Below are positions 15,040 to 22,609 of a stretch of 33,816 nt of DNA, in pieces. The stretch spans positions 1-33,816 of the forward strand of contig JALHUQ010000049.1 in assembly GCA_022866645.1 (NCBI GenBank), in the 5' to 3' direction. The position numbers and the translations under genes are program-made. The notes beneath the pieces are model-generated. The model ran no database searches. It saw only the letters and a program-made list of their open reading frames with translations, and had not been told where the DNA came from. The stretch is from Woeseiaceae bacterium. GTDB lineage: Bacteria > Pseudomonadota > Gammaproteobacteria > Steroidobacterales > Woeseiaceae. The first letter of the stretch is position 1. The number at the start of each line of letters is the position of its first letter.

Positions 15040-16046
15040 GCGATTTCCTTTTGCAGCAAGGTGCCGATTTGTTGTGGCAACTGATTCCTGACTTCAACAA
15101 TTGCGGTATCAATCGCGTGCTGAAACGCGAGAGAATCCGCGCTGCCGTGGCTCTTGATCACAATACCATTAAGGCCAACCAGAGTCGCACCGTTGTATTT
15201 TCGGGAATCCATTTCCACCGCGAGGCTTCCAAGAACTCGGCTTGCGAGTATGCCTTGCAGCTTGGACAACCAGTTACGTGTGAACCCACGTTTCAGGAAA
15301 TGGTGCACGAGTCCAACGGCACCCTCAATGGTTTTAAGTGCAACGTTGCCAGTAAATCCGTCAGTCACGACAACATCGGCTTTACCGGAAAAAAGATCGT
15401 TTCCTTCAATGAAGCCGACGTAGTTCAAGGTGCTCGCACTCAGCAAATCCGCGGCTGCTCGGACAGTGTCGTTACCTTTGGTGTCTTCGACACCAATATT
15501 GAGCAATGCGATGCGCGGACGATCGATGCCGACAATGTCCGAACTCACGATGGACCCCATCATCGCATATTGAAAAAGCTGTTCGGCAGTCGCCGCCGTA
15601 TTCGCGCCGAGATCCAACATGTGCAGGGTTCCGCCCTTCGCAGGAAGCTCCGCGATAAACGCGGGTCGATCGACACCGGGCAGCATCTTCAGTACGAATT
15701 TCGCCGTCGCCATCAGCGCACCGGTATTGCCGGAACTGACGCAGGCGTCCGCAGCACCCTCTTTCACAAGATTGATCGCAACTCGCATTGAAGAATCTTT
15801 TTTCTTGCGAAGTGCATCGGCGGGCGGTTCGGCCATGTCCACAACTTCGGACGCATGGACGATCTGCAGTCTCGGATTGTCACCGACGATGCGCGTAACC
15901 AGAGTCTGCAATTCGGTCTGATCGCCTACCAGCCGCAATTCTATGTTGCGGTATTTCTGAAGTGTTGCGGCGGCCGCGCGCACGACCACCTCGGCACCGA
16001 GGTCGCCGCTCATCGCATCGAGGGAAATGGTTGAGTGTGATCCCAC
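15036..16046 (-). CDS. plsX: Phosphate acyltransferase PlsX
   Basis: 336 aa. PlsX converts acyl-ACP to acyl-phosphate, feeding phospholipid synthesis. Family motifs are present in order: SLDAMSGDLG near the N-terminus, SSMRVAINLVKEG, CVSSGNTGALMA (about 101-112), HMLDLGANTAAT, ALLNIGVEDTKG, VTDGFTGNVALKTIEG and the IVIKSHGSAD block near the C-terminus. The start is a GTG at 16046, placing the DAMSGD motif at the same distance from the N-terminus as in E. coli; no strong ribosome site is seen. It lies 44 nt after rpmF and overlaps fabH, giving the conserved rpmF-plsX-fabH unit. Confidence 0.96.
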   Translation of the reverse strand: MGSHSTISLDAMSGDLGAEVVVRAAAATLQKYRNIELRLVGDQTELQTLVTRIVGDNPRLQIVHASEVVDMAEPPADALRKKKDSSMRVAINLVKEGAADACVSSGNTGALMATAKFVLKMLPGVDRPAFIAELPAKGGTLHMLDLGANTAATAEQLFQYAMMGSIVSSDIVGIDRPRIALLNIGVEDTKGNDTVRAAADLLSASTLNYVGFIEGNDLFSGKADVVVTDGFTGNVALKTIEGAVGLVHHFLKRGFTRNWLSKLQGILASRVLGSLAVEMDSRKYNGATLVGLNGIVIKSHGSADSLAFQHAIDTAIVEVRNQLPQQIGTLLQKEIA

Positions 16047-16090
16047 TAATAGTCAGACCGGCAATACAAACCGGCCAGGCTAGGGACTAC

Positions 16091-16282
16091 TTACTCGACG
16101 TCTTCAATCTCAGGTTGCTTGACAACCTGGACACCGCGGTAAAAACCGTCGGGGGTTACGCAATGACGCAAGTGAGTTTCACCTGAGGTCGGGTCTACGG
16201 ACAATGCCTGACCCTTGAGCTTGTCGTGTGAACGACGCATGCCTCGAGTCGATGGTGTCCTGCGACTTTTTTGAACGGCCAT
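16091..16282 (-). CDS. rpmF: 50S ribosomal protein L32
   Basis: 63 aa. It begins [20 protein letters not shown], the highly conserved start of L32, and has the expected short length. The C-terminal half ([18 protein letters not shown]) also fits. Only one Cys is present, so it is a non-zinc-ribbon form. GGAG lies 6 nt upstream of the ATG. It sits 25 nt after yceD and 44 nt before plsX, the order found in most gammaproteobacteria. Confidence 0.97.
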   Translation of the reverse strand: MAVQKSRRTPSTRGMRRSHDKLKGQALSVDPTSGETHLRHCVTPDGFYRGVQVVKQPEIEDVE

Positions 16283-16307
16283 AACTTTCTCCAGTGAGAC
16301 CCGGGGA

Positions 16308-16886
16308 TTAATCCGAGTCCGTTTTGTTCTGTGTCATTTGCGAACGCAGCGCTGCAAACGGTCTCTTTAAATCTTGAACTCCCTCGTCATCCGAGGCTTC
16401 GGCTGGAAGCAATGCTTTGCACTCAGCCATCCTGTCGTGCATTGCCGAAAATGGCATTGCCATGATCAGCAGTTCTTCAACTATATCCTGCGGCCGCAAA
16501 GCCGGCTCATCAAGTTCCCAGACCTCGAACTCTTCGTACCCGTCAACGATTTGCTCTGCGTCCACCAGCAACAATTTCAGCTCTACACTGAGCTTCAGTC
16601 GAAACGGCTCCAGGCATCGCTGGCAAACGGCTACAACATGGGTTGTCGCGTTTCCCGATACCATCGGAAACCGTCCCGCGACGTCCACGAATCCGAACTG
16701 CAGCTGACCCGATACCGTGCTTTCGCGCCAATCGGATGGCGTTCTAGCAGGATCGAGCGCAGCAAGATCAGCCTCAACAATGGCCGCCAGACCCTCAAAT
16801 GAACTAACTTTATCAGTAAATTCAATAACTTGTCCGACCGATGCAAGTTCTGCAGCGGTGCGGCGATCTCGCAGCGGATTGCCCAT
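16308..16886 (-). CDS. yceD: YceD family protein (DUF177), 23S rRNA accumulation protein
   Basis: 192 aa from ATG 16886. The family hallmark CQRC (Cys88, Cys91) is visible in [12 protein letters not shown], followed by the acidic segment [17 protein letters not shown] and a short conserved end (FAALRSQM). YceD proteins are linked to ribosome biogenesis and lie next to rpmF. A GTG at 16943 extends the frame by 19 residues, but ATG 16886 is preferred: PLRDRR then aligns with the usual N-terminus, and a near-consensus promoter lies between the two candidates. The chosen start has no ribosome site and only about 3 nt of predicted leader. Confidence 0.88.
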   Translation of the reverse strand: MGNPLRDRRTAAELASVGQVIEFTDKVSSFEGLAAIVEADLAALDPARTPSDWRESTVSGQLQFGFVDVAGRFPMVSGNATTHVVAVCQRCLEPFRLKLSVELKLLLVDAEQIVDGYEEFEVWELDEPALRPQDIVEELLIMAMPFSAMHDRMAECKALLPAEASDDEGVQDLKRPFAALRSQMTQNKTDSD

Positions 16887-16895
16887 GGCGCGCGC

Positions 16896-16924
16896 ATCAT
16901 AAGGATCAGAGCCGCCGCTGTCAA
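16896..16924 (-). promoter_or_regulatory. Near-consensus sigma-70 promoter for yceD-rpmF-plsX-fabH
   Basis: On the minus strand TTGACA (16919-16924) and TATGAT (16896-16901) are spaced by exactly 17 nt. Transcription would begin near 16889, about 3 nt before ATG 16886, so the yceD message would be almost leaderless. The upstream GTG start at 16943 would lie outside this transcript. Confidence 0.7.
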
Positions 16925-17017
16925 AGCCTGGTCGATCACCCACAAGACAAAATCGTCGGTGGCCGGCCGCAAACCCGGTAAACTGCTCTCTTACCGCCTT
17001 AACAGTATGATTTATTT

Positions 17018-17611
17018 ATGCAAAACCCGTCAGCACCGACAATAGTCCTGGCCTCGTCCTCACCGTATCGGCGCAGCCTGTTGGACCGTTTCCTCGACGA
17101 CTACGAGGCGATTTCACCCGACGTCGACGAGTCCAATGGACGCGGTTTGGCGCCGGCTGAGCTCGCGACTCATCTGGCCCGAATGAAGGCCGAGGCCGTT
17201 GCTGTCATCGCTCGGGAGGCACTGGTCATCGGTGCCGATCAACTGGCGGTTCTCGACCACAAAGTCCTGGGCAAACCGGGAGATCATCAAAAAGCGGTGG
17301 AACAACTGCTCGCCGCCTCGGGCAAGGCCGTCACCTTCCTGACCGCGGTCTGCATACTCGATCCTATCGGTCGTGCACGCTACGAACACACCGACAAGAC
17401 TACCGTGCGTTTTCGGCAATTTGACCGGCGTCTGGCGGAGGCTTATCTCCGGCACGACAAACCCTACGACTGTGCTGGCAGCTTCAAACTGGAAGGCGCG
17501 GGATTTGTACTTTTCGATTCAGTGACGGCTGACGACCCAACGGCGCTGATTGGCTTGCCGATGATCTGGGTCGCCGACCGTCTGTTGCAGTTGGGTTACT
17601 TGCTTCCGTAA
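17018..17611 (+). CDS. maf: Maf-family nucleotide pyrophosphatase (YceF subgroup)
   Basis: 197 aa. Maf proteins hydrolyse non-canonical or methylated nucleotides to monophosphates; the YceF subgroup prefers m7GTP. The N-terminal motif VLASSSPYRRSLL (about 10-22) and the catalytic Asp74 in IGADQLAVLD are visible, followed by GKPGDHQKAVEQL and the closing YDCAGSFKLEGAG and ALIGLP motifs. Lying beside yceD-rpmF-plsX-fabH and rluC, as yceF does in E. coli, supports the subgroup. It is divergent from yceD across 131 bp, and its stop TAA directly abuts the rluC stop on the other strand (TAA|TTA). Confidence 0.94.
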   Translation: MQNPSAPTIVLASSSPYRRSLLDRFLDDYEAISPDVDESNGRGLAPAELATHLARMKAEAVAVIAREALVIGADQLAVLDHKVLGKPGDHQKAVEQLLAASGKAVTFLTAVCILDPIGRARYEHTDKTTVRFRQFDRRLAEAYLRHDKPYDCAGSFKLEGAGFVLFDSVTADDPTALIGLPMIWVADRLLQLGYLLP

Positions 17612-18610
17612 TTACCGTCTGCGTCGGGTCTCGGTTATTCCGTCCGACAAAAACCTCTCAAGGTCTTCAGCCAGCGGTGCCGTGAAGTGCAGGTCATTGC
17701 CGCTATCGTCCGCAAATGCGATCGACTGTGCGTGCAAGAACAATCGGGTTAGTCCTGATTTCTTCGCCTTGCGATTGGCGTCGTCATCGCCGTAGCGCTC
17801 ATCCCCAACTATCGGATGCTCGACATGATCCAAATGGACACGAATCTGATGAGTGCGTCCGGTCAGTGGCGCGCACTGTAACAAACTGTAGGGACCGTAT
17901 TTGCGCGACAGGCTCACCCGGGTTTGCGCTGGTTTACCGTGCTTGCCACTGACGACAACGTGACGCTCACCGTCTTTGCGGTGTTGCACGTACAGCGGCG
18001 CATCGATCAGCTGCTCGCCAAGCTGCCAGTGTCCGACGACCAGTGCCAGGTAGTTTTTCTCGACCTTACCCTCGCGAAAGCGCTCATGAAGGTCACGCAA
18101 GGCACTGCGGCGTTTCGCCATGACGAGACATCCAGAGGTCTCGCGATCAATACGATGGACCAGCGCCAGCTCCTTCAGGTCCGGACGCGCGTGGCGCAAC
18201 AGCTCAATGACGCCATGGCTGATTCCGCTGCCACCATGTACGGCGACCCCTGTTGGCTTGTTGAGAACCAGCAATCGCTTGTCTTCGTATAGCACCCGAT
18301 CGAGCATATCCGTGGCCATTTTCGCGGACGGCGGCGCGCCCTCCGCGCGGATGTGCGCCGGGGGTATGCGTACTTCGTCGCCCTCCACAAGCTTGTGTTC
18401 AGCCCGGACCCGGCCGCCATTGACGCGAACCTCTCCGCGACGCAACAGGTTGTATACACGGCCTTTCGGCACCCCCGGCAACTCGCCGCGCAGGAAATTG
18501 TCAATACGCTGCCCGGCTCGCTCGGCATCGATTGCGACTTTGCGGACCTCGGTTTTCGTCGTGTTGACGGAATCTTGCGATTTCGCACCGTACGGTGGCT
18601 TTTCTTGCAT
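17612..18610 (-). CDS. rluC: 23S rRNA pseudouridine synthase RluC
   Basis: 332 aa from ATG 18610. An N-terminal S4 RNA-binding domain (about 33-90; GQRIDNFLRGELPGVPKGRVYNLLRRG) is followed by the RluA-family catalytic domain with HRIDRETSG, catalytic Asp155. RluC makes pseudouridines 955, 2504 and 2580 in E. coli 23S rRNA. The neighbouring rne gene, divergent as in E. coli, favours RluC over RluD. A TTG two codons upstream (18616) is in frame but less likely than the ATG. The frame is convergent with maf with no spacer. The promoter must share the 345-bp gap with the rne leader. Confidence 0.93.
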   Translation of the reverse strand: MQEKPPYGAKSQDSVNTTKTEVRKVAIDAERAGQRIDNFLRGELPGVPKGRVYNLLRRGEVRVNGGRVRAEHKLVEGDEVRIPPAHIRAEGAPPSAKMATDMLDRVLYEDKRLLVLNKPTGVAVHGGSGISHGVIELLRHARPDLKELALVHRIDRETSGCLVMAKRRSALRDLHERFREGKVEKNYLALVVGHWQLGEQLIDAPLYVQHRKDGERHVVVSGKHGKPAQTRVSLSRKYGPYSLLQCAPLTGRTHQIRVHLDHVEHPIVGDERYGDDDANRKAKKSGLTRLFLHAQSIAFADDSGNDLHFTAPLAEDLERFLSDGITETRRRR

Positions 18611-18620
18611 GATCAATAGC

Positions 18621-18648
18621 TTGTAGTGAGGTTGCGGTGTGCTATATT
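18621..18648 (+). promoter_or_regulatory. Candidate rne promoter (extended -10)
   Basis: TATATT at 18643-18648 is preceded by TGC (18640-18642), an extended -10, and by a weak -35 TTGTAG (18621-18626) at 16 nt. Transcription would start near 18655, giving rne a leader of about 300 nt, comparable to the long leader of E. coli rne. Confidence 0.5.
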
Positions 18649-18654
18649 ACCGCC

Positions 18655-18955
18655 CTGTGGTGCTCTGGCATACCAGTGCTCACAGCTCAAACGATTTTAT
18701 TTTGGTTCCGCGATCTGCGAAACCTGATTCCAGAAGGCAGCAAAACCGGATTCCGGATTGCGCCGAAGCGGCAGAGCCGCAGGGAAATCATGCTGATTTA
18801 TTTATGGGTGCTGGCGACATTGCGCCAGACCCGAAACGAGATGACTGATCTGATCGATGGCGCAATCCGGCGCCGTGTTCGTTTGCATGACCTCCCCTCT
18901 GCCCGTATAGCGCCCTCCACCGTATTGCTGTCCTCACTTACACAAGTAGGACAAC
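18655..18955 (+). promoter_or_regulatory. Structured 5' leader of rne, possible autoregulatory element
   Basis: No gene is supported here. Several stem-loops can be drawn: GCGGC-AGA-GCCGC near 18770; a 10-bp stem with one bulge, made of GGGT plus CTGGCG (18806-18816) pairing with CGCCAG plus ACCC (18823-18832) around loop ACATTG; and GGCGC/GCGCC (18859-18863, 18870-18874). The strongest is preceded by an AU-rich stretch (about 18793-18805), a plausible RNase E entry site. In E. coli the long rne leader lets RNase E control its own mRNA decay; similarity in size and position is seen here, function is inference. Confidence 0.5.
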
Positions 18956-21424
18956 ATGAAAAGAATGCTAATCAATGCAACTCAGGAAGAAGAGTTGCGC
19001 ATGGCGATGGTCGATGGCCAACGTCTTTACGATCTCAATATCGAAGCGCCGGCTAGCGAACGCAAAAAAGCCAATATCTATAAAGGAAGAATAACGCGCG
19101 TCGAGCCCAGCCTCGAAGCCGCCTTCGTCGATTACGGCGCTGATCGCCACGGATTCCTGCCGCTGAAAGAAATTTCCAGCGAATACTTTGTCAAAGAAAA
19201 CAAATCCGGCGGCAAACCCAATATCAAAGACGTTCTCAAGGAAGGTCAGGACATTGTCGTCCAGGTCGATAAGGAAGAACGAGGCAACAAGGGCGCAGCG
19301 CTAACGACCTTTGTCAGCCTCGCCGGTCGCTTCGTCGTTTTGAAGCCGAACAAGGACCGTTCCGGCGGCGTTTCACGTCGTATTACGGGTGAAGACCGCG
19401 ATCTCGCGCGCAAAGCGCTGCATGAGATTGAAATCCCTGAGAATATGAGTGTCATCCTGCGCACGGCTGGCATCGACCGCAGCGCCGAAGAGCTGGCGTG
19501 GGATCTGCAAAACCTGATGACCATCTGGGCTGCGATTCTGAACGTCGTGCTGGAGCGCCCGTCACCTTTCCTGATCTACCGCGAAGGCGACTCGGTCGTT
19601 CGTGCACTGCGCGATTACCTGACGGACGATATCGGCGAAATTCTGATCGATGACGAAGCGACCTATAAAGATGCCTATGAGCATGTCGAGCAGACAATGC
19701 CACAGAATCTTAAAAGGCTGAAACACTACGTCGACCCGGTTCCGCTGTTCACGCGCTTCCAGGTTGAGTCGCAGATCGAATCGGCGTTCGCTCATAACGT
19801 CACCCTGCCGTCCGGCGGCAGCATTGTAATCGATCATACCGAAGCACTGGTATCCATCGATATCAACTCGGCTCGCGCCACAAAAGGCGGCGATATTGAA
19901 GCAACCGCTTTGAACACCAACCTCGAAGCGGCTGACGAAATTGGCCGCCAATTGAGAATTCGCGATCTTGGCGGCCTCATCGTTATCGATTTCATCGACA
20001 TGGGACCGCAGAAAAACCAGCGTGATGTTGAAAATCGATTGCGCGATGCGGTAAACCAGGACAGGGCCCGGGTTCAGATTGGCAAGATCAGTCGTTTCGG
20101 CTTGCTCGAAATGTCTCGACAACGCATGCGCCCATCGATCGGTGAATCGGCTTACAAGACCTGCCCGCGTTGCACAGGCTTCGGCACTATTCGCGGTACC
20201 GAATCTTTGGCACTGGCTATCCTGCGCATAATCGGCGAGGAGGTGCTCAAGGAGCGTACCGCGAAGGTTATCGCCCAATTGCCGGTCGAGGTGGCAACGT
20301 ACCTGTTGAATGAAAAGCGCGACTGGGTACAGAACCTGCAGATTCGGCATGAGACCGAGGTTGTGCTGGTCGCAAATTCGAATCTCGAGACGCCGCACTA
20401 CGAAGTTCGCCGCGTACGCGACGATCAATTGGATTTGCCGGAAAACATGGGTGCGAGTTTTACGCTCGTACACGCTCAGATCGAGCCCGAATCTCCGCAG
20501 GCTGTCCTCGAACGCAAAGGTGCTGAGCTTGCGGCAGTCGCTACAATGAAACCATCGACGCCCGTACCAGAACCCAGGAAACCAGCAGGTATTGGGTTGT
20601 GGGCCAGGATTATTGCCTTCTTTACGGGCGGCGACAGCAAGAAGAAATCACATAAAGGACGCGACAAGACTACGCAGGGGAATCGGGGTAAACGCACGCA
20701 GCAACCGTCGCGTAATCGCAATGATTCACGGTCGCGTAGTGACAGCCGCGGTAGCCAGCGCAAGGCAACTGGCAAGAAAGCGCCAGCCAAACGACAGCCC
20801 AAAGCGCAGGAGCCGAAAGACACTGAGCAAAAGGCGAAAAGCCCGCAACAGCCCCTTGAACAAAAGCCAAAGCAGGCGGAAATCGAATCGTCTGAGGAAG
20901 GGAATGGCGAGCAAAAGAAAACTCGCAGTCGTCGAAGTCGCGGTGGCCGCAGGCGTCGCCGCGGTGCCGGAGACAAGTCAGAGCAGGCGGCGGAAAACCA
21001 GACGCAGAATGATGAGTCTTCTGTTGCCACTCTGGACCAAAATCCTCAGGAAGAAAGAACGCAAGACAGCGAGACGGACAACAATCGAAAGCCGCGACGA
21101 CGGGCATCGAAGAATGACGGTCCGCCAAAAGTAAGAACTGACACGGAACGGGCCAATGAAGCTGGCAGTACTGACGACACAGCGTCGCACAGGGTTCCGG
21201 CGACGCCCAAAGCTGACGCCAGTCCCGACGCTAAGCCAGCGCCAGCAGCAGTGGCTGAGACCAAGCCTGAGCCGAAACCGGTCGCTGAGCCGAAACCGCA
21301 AGCTATCGTTGAGGTAAAACCGGAACCGAAACCGGTCGCTGAGCCGAAACCGGTCGTTGAGGTTAATCCGATAGTGGCTGAAGCTAAGCCTGCCGCTCGC
21401 CTGTTACCGTGGGATGAAAACTAG
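18956..21424 (+). CDS. rne: Ribonuclease E
   Basis: 822 aa, shorter than the 1061 aa of E. coli. The catalytic half (1-520) is highly conserved: start MKRMLINATQEEELRMAMVD, S1 domain (about 36-120), 5'-sensor region SVILRTAG, catalytic Asp302 (SIDINSARA) and Asp345 (IVIDFIDM), and zinc-link Cys403/Cys406 (CPRC). At 545-560 the amphipathic GIGLWARIIAFFTGG looks like the membrane-anchoring helix. The rest is a disordered scaffold with an Arg-rich RNA-binding patch (RRSRGGRRRRRGAG) and Pro/Lys/Glu repeats, ending LLPWDEN. AGGA lies 5 nt before ATG. RNase E starts mRNA decay and processes rRNA and tRNA. It is divergent from rluC, as in E. coli. Confidence 0.97.
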   Translation: MKRMLINATQEEELRMAMVDGQRLYDLNIEAPASERKKANIYKGRITRVEPSLEAAFVDYGADRHGFLPLKEISSEYFVKENKSGGKPNIKDVLKEGQDIVVQVDKEERGNKGAALTTFVSLAGRFVVLKPNKDRSGGVSRRITGEDRDLARKALHEIEIPENMSVILRTAGIDRSAEELAWDLQNLMTIWAAILNVVLERPSPFLIYREGDSVVRALRDYLTDDIGEILIDDEATYKDAYEHVEQTMPQNLKRLKHYVDPVPLFTRFQVESQIESAFAHNVTLPSGGSIVIDHTEALVSIDINSARATKGGDIEATALNTNLEAADEIGRQLRIRDLGGLIVIDFIDMGPQKNQRDVENRLRDAVNQDRARVQIGKISRFGLLEMSRQRMRPSIGESAYKTCPRCTGFGTIRGTESLALAILRIIGEEVLKERTAKVIAQLPVEVATYLLNEKRDWVQNLQIRHETEVVLVANSNLETPHYEVRRVRDDQLDLPENMGASFTLVHAQIEPESPQAVLERKGAELAAVATMKPSTPVPEPRKPAGIGLWARIIAFFTGGDSKKKSHKGRDKTTQGNRGKRTQQPSRNRNDSRSRSDSRGSQRKATGKKAPAKRQPKAQEPKDTEQKAKSPQQPLEQKPKQAEIESSEEGNGEQKKTRSRRSRGGRRRRRGAGDKSEQAAENQTQNDESSVATLDQNPQEERTQDSETDNNRKPRRRASKNDGPPKVRTDTERANEAGSTDDTASHRVPATPKADASPDAKPAPAAVAETKPEPKPVAEPKPQAIVEVKPEPKPVAEPKPVVEVNPIVAEAKPAARLLPWDEN
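21272..21352 (+). repeat. 27-bp direct repeat in the rne 3' end
   Basis: Bases 21272-21298 and 21326-21352 are identical over 27 nt, 54 nt apart start to start. They encode PKPVAEPKP-type units in the disordered RNase E tail, with further degenerate copies around them (PEPKPVAEP, KPVVEV). This is an internal tandem-duplication site prone to length change. Confidence 0.85.
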
Positions 21425-21437
21425 ATCGTCCTGGAAC

Positions 21438-21914
21438 TTATGAGAGCGTCTCGAGCAATCCTCGGGACGCCTCTTCCACCAGATCAAGCACGCGCTCGAA
21501 TCCAGCGCTACCGCCATAATACGGGTCAGGAACCTCTGTCTCACCGACAGACGCGTAGCTCAAAAACATCCGCACCTTATGACGATGTTGTTCCGGGGCC
21601 TGCTCCAGAAGTCGCGACTGATTATCGACGTCCATCGCAATGATGTAGTCGAAAATCTCGAAATCCTGATCGCTAACACGCCGCGCCCGAATGTTCGCCA
21701 GCGACACGCCACGGCGTTCGGCTGCAGCGGTCGCGCGCCGATCGGGCGGCTCACCAACGTGATAGGCGTGGGTGCCAGCGGAGTCGACTTCGATTCGATC
21801 TGCAAGGCCAGCCTCATTGACGAGATGGCGGAATACTCCTTCCGCCGTTGGCGAGCGGCAGATGTTGCCCATGCAAACGAATAGAACTGAATATTTTGTT
21901 TTAATTTCAAGCAT
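21438..21914 (-). CDS. Low-molecular-weight protein-tyrosine phosphatase
   Basis: 158 aa. The P-loop CMGNICRSP (Cys14, Arg20; C-x5-R) lies at the N-terminus and the general acid Asp130 in VPDPYYGG near the C-terminus, so all catalytic residues are present. Family members dephosphorylate phosphotyrosine; in bacteria many act on tyrosine kinases of polysaccharide export, but no such genes are nearby. ATG 21914 is the start; GGAAGAAAG lies about 9 nt before it. A run of eight G (eight C on the + strand, 21967-21974) lies 53-60 nt upstream. It is convergent with rne, 13 nt apart. Confidence 0.92.
   Translation of the reverse strand: MLEIKTKYSVLFVCMGNICRSPTAEGVFRHLVNEAGLADRIEVDSAGTHAYHVGEPPDRRATAAAERRGVSLANIRARRVSDQDFEIFDYIIAMDVDNQSRLLEQAPEQHRHKVRMFLSYASVGETEVPDPYYGGSAGFERVLDLVEEASRGLLETLS
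21446..21470 (+). terminator. Hairpin 22 nt after rne, possible terminator
   Basis: A 10-bp stem (21446-21455 with 21461-21470, one G-T pair) with loop CAATC lies just after the rne stop, within the last codons of the convergent phosphatase gene. It is followed by CTCTTCC rather than a T run, so it may act as a 3' stabilising hairpin or a weak terminator. Confidence 0.35.
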
Positions 21915-21987
21915 TTATATAACTTTCTTCCAGTCAATTCTTCAAAAAATCAAGTCCGATTTCGTACCCCCCCCTGACAACGCTGAC

Positions 21988-22296
21988 CTACTGACCGTCC
22001 GGCGCTTGCCAAAGTTCGATGCGATTGCCCTCCGGGTCCATGACCCATCCAAATTTGCCGAACTCAGACTCTTCGTACTTTACGGTGAGAACAGATAACC
22101 ATAGCCGCAGGCCAGCGACCCAAGCACTGCCAATAACAGTCGCCCGTTTCCTGGCAACGCGCTTCAATTCGGCTGAGGATGCCGATTTGAATTTCGCGTT
22201 GATGTCAGGGTGTGGTTCAAGAAAGCGCTTTGCGAGGTCCATCGCGGCCGCCGGAATGTCGTGCTCTCTCTTCATCAGGTATCCAGCCTCTATCAC
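21988..22296 (-). pseudogene. Truncated VOC/glyoxalase-like remnant fused to unrelated sequence
   Basis: An open frame of up to 102 aa (GTG 22296 or ATG 22275). Only the last 25-30 residues are recognisable: EESEFGKFGWVMDPEGNRIELWQ is the closing strand of a VOC (glyoxalase/bleomycin-resistance) domain, with the Glu that usually binds metal. A full VOC domain needs about 120 residues, and the 75 residues before this point (KREHDIPAAAMDLAKRFLE and onward) do not look like the rest of one. I do not recognise that part. The junction lies near 22080. It is either a decayed gene or a chimera from a deletion; translation is unproven. Confidence 0.5.
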
Positions 22297-22609
22297 ATCG
22301 AAATCGCGTCACCACTGTAATGAGTCAGGAGACGCGGGTAAACAGCTATACGCCCACAGCTTGGGCCCTGGAGGGGGATAAACGCGGTACGTGGCCAAGG
22401 AGATGTCACGGCCCGTGTTATGACAATTGGCGTAGTAGCGCTGCTTGATCCGGCCATTACCGGCGAGCGCCGGGTGGCCGCGACGTACATTCCACCAACC
22501 GCCGCTCCGGACACATCGATTGCTTCGGTATTTGCTGATCGCAAATCCCTCGAAAACCGCGTAGGCTCTGCGGAATTCCGTATATCTTGCTTTTTTTCGG
22601 GGGTTCAAG
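22297..22609. other. Gene-poor stretch upstream of the TonB-dependent receptor
   Basis: Short open frames exist on both strands, but none has a recognisable product, a convincing ribosome site or family motifs. The last 20 nt hold seven T (22591-22597) followed by five G (22599-22603) just before the receptor ATG; the G run is the likely ribosome-binding site. No Fur-type or other operator palindrome was recognised. Confidence 0.5.

Noticed and set aside
15051-15791. 246-codon open frame on the plus strand opposite plsX
   Set aside because: Antisense to all PlsX motifs; the translated product resembles nothing and is rich in Arg and His as expected for a shadow.
18637-18955. Short frames in the rne leader as a leader peptide or small gene
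   Set aside because: They run on out of frame into rne and none has a ribosome site or recognisable product.
19562-20473. 303-codon open frame on the minus strand opposite rne
   Set aside because: It is antisense to the strongly conserved RNase E catalytic domain, has no family motifs or ribosome site, and arises from the codon bias of rne.
20476-21030. 184-codon minus-strand frame rich in Cys, Phe and Leu opposite the rne tail
   Set aside because: Its composition is the mirror of the Lys/Arg/Gln-rich RNase E scaffold; no independent signal.
21272-21352. CRISPR-like or mobile repeat
   Set aside because: Two copies only, in frame within the low-complexity RNase E tail; a protein repeat explains it.
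22309-22608. Overlapping open frames of 80-100 codons before the TonB-dependent receptor
   Set aside because: Several frames on both strands are open at once and none shows family motifs; treated as non-coding.
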